From Kamptonema sp. UHCC 0994 (GTDB lineage: Bacteria; Cyanobacteriota; Cyanobacteriia; Cyanobacteriales; Microcoleaceae): DNA of 64,000 nt. The position numbers were made by a program, and so were the translations under genes. The stretch lies in contig NZ_JARFTR010000207.1 of assembly GCF_029167235.1 (NCBI RefSeq), positions 30,704 to 94,703 on the forward strand, written 5' to 3'. Below are positions 63,367 through 64,000 of this stretch, piece after piece (within the stretch, counting starts at the first letter, position 1; every line of letters begins with the position of its first letter). The notes beneath the pieces were generated by a model. It saw only the letters and a program-made list of their open reading frames with translations. It had not been told where the DNA came from and ran no database searches.

Positions 63367-63924
63367 TTAAGGAAATAATTCACCAACAGAAACCGCAATT
63401 TCAGGAAAAGCAACCATTGAAAAAATTGCCTCCTCATTCAAGATAATTTCTTGTTGATAAGTGTCATTACCCGGTTCCCGAAACACATAAACTTGCCGCT
63501 CATTGACATCCAAAATCCAGTATTCAAATATGTTAGCATTAGCATAAGTGCGGACTTTTTGACGACGATCTTTTGCTAAACTCGTATTTGCCACTTCAAC
63601 GACTAAGAAAATTTCATCCGGTGTCGGATGATGGTCAAAATATTGATTAGCAACTATGCGAACAACAGCGATATCTGGTTCTGGTTCAGAATTAGGACGC
63701 AGAGTAATAGGTGACTGAATCCTAATATAAGCTAAATCAGTTAATAGATTGCTGAGATAGTTCGCACTACATTGCGTAGTAGCAGCATGGGGGGGAAGTT
63801 GTGGACTCATTTCAATTATTTGACCTTCCAATAATTCAACACGATCATCCTCATCGAGAATACCTGTCTCAATCATCTGATGATACTCATCCACAGTCCA
63901 TAAACGCAGTTTAGTTACTGTCAT
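63367..63924 (-). CDS. Uma2 family (DUF820) nuclease-like protein, second copy
   Basis: 185 residues: TVDEYHQMIETGILDEDDRVELLEGQIIEMSPQ, EPEPDIAVVRI, IFLVVEVANTSLAKDR, YWILDVNERQVYVFREPG. The full PD-(D/E)XK-like core is there. Close relative of the gene at 24833-25408. It converges on the STAND gene with a 68-bp gap. Confidence 0.9.
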   Translation of the reverse strand: MTVTKLRLWTVDEYHQMIETGILDEDDRVELLEGQIIEMSPQLPPHAATTQCSANYLSNLLTDLAYIRIQSPITLRPNSEPEPDIAVVRIVANQYFDHHPTPDEIFLVVEVANTSLAKDRRQKVRTYANANIFEYWILDVNERQVYVFREPGNDTYQQEIILNEEAIFSMVAFPEIAVSVGELFP

Positions 63925-63968
63925 CTTTCCCCCTCCTTCTCAGAGTTAAAAATCAACTACGGATTACC

Positions 63969-64000
63969 GTAACGCCGCCCTCTGGGCGGTAAAGATACCG
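63969..64000. repeat. CGCC mini-element cut by the window edge
   Basis: GTAACGCCGCCCTCTGGGCG then GTAAAGATACCG, reaching the last base. The rest lies outside. Confidence 0.65.

Overview
The window is cyanobacterial chromosome. It carries chlL and chlN (light-independent chlorophyll synthesis), psbX, a high-light-inducible protein, Ycf66, an SLH/OprB-type porin, vMAP/NB-ARC and XisI family genes, and very many GCGATCGC (HIP1) octamers. The wealth of heptamer tandem repeats, palindromic mini-elements and large sensor kinases suggests a filamentous, Oscillatoriales-like genome (Microcoleus/Oscillatoria type). That placement is inference; no 16S gene is present.

Layout. 0-5.2 kb is an accessory strip: HicA/HicB toxin-antitoxin, a DUF6883/DUF4926 couple, XisI with a fragment of XisH, a HEPN-motif gene that ends in an integron attC-like half-site, two identical-architecture REP elements and a RAYT (REP-associated) transposase, bounded by tRNA-Val. 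5.4-17.3 kb is mostly housekeeping: radC, sdhB, an Hlip, two PPC-domain secreted proteins (one a trypsin-like protease), a redoxin/2OG-oxygenase fusion, ycf66, psbX, yggT, accC, tRNA-Leu and a long RluA-type pseudouridine synthase with a mini-element inserted in frame.

17.3-24.0 kb holds the most unusual content: two large minus-strand genes (1008 and 1217 codons) coupled by a TAATG overlap. The second is a clear but unusual SF2-type helicase with extra N- and C-terminal regions. The first matches no family I can name, though its C-terminal third has a strand/helix pattern that could be an RNase H/PIWI-like fold. I regard the pair as the best candidate for an undescribed nucleic-acid conflict (defence) system. 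It sits in a co-directional run DUF29 - YciI - 1008 aa - 1217 aa - RluA-like.

24.8-40 kb: Uma2 nuclease-like gene, pheT, a Ser/Thr kinase with pentapeptide repeats, two membrane histidine kinases with related transmitters, a NarL-type response regulator, moeA, a membrane protein, cobO behind a palindrome-bearing promoter, and a TPR-methyltransferase. 40.1-45.2 kb: a second HEPN-motif protein, here fused to a HicB-like ribbon-helix-helix tail, then the chlL - DUF5331 - chlN cluster ending in a good terminator. 45.9-53.2 kb: a two-partner-secretion pore (TpsB) with DUF928, a propeller-transglutaminase, a 45-aa membrane gene missed by length cut-offs, and an M20-family amidohydrolase. 53.6-64 kb: a porin, a tandem duplicate pair of MscS-like channels (constant 1,722-bp offset), small unknown genes, a NB-ARC ATPase with a vMAP N-terminus, and a second Uma2 gene.

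Repeats are a theme. Mini-elements ending in AGGACTTACGCA / TGCGTAAGTCCT carry at least three different hairpin cores, and heptamer arrays (STRRs) lie against stop codons, start codons and even inside moeA. All calls come from reading the sequence; no database search was run.
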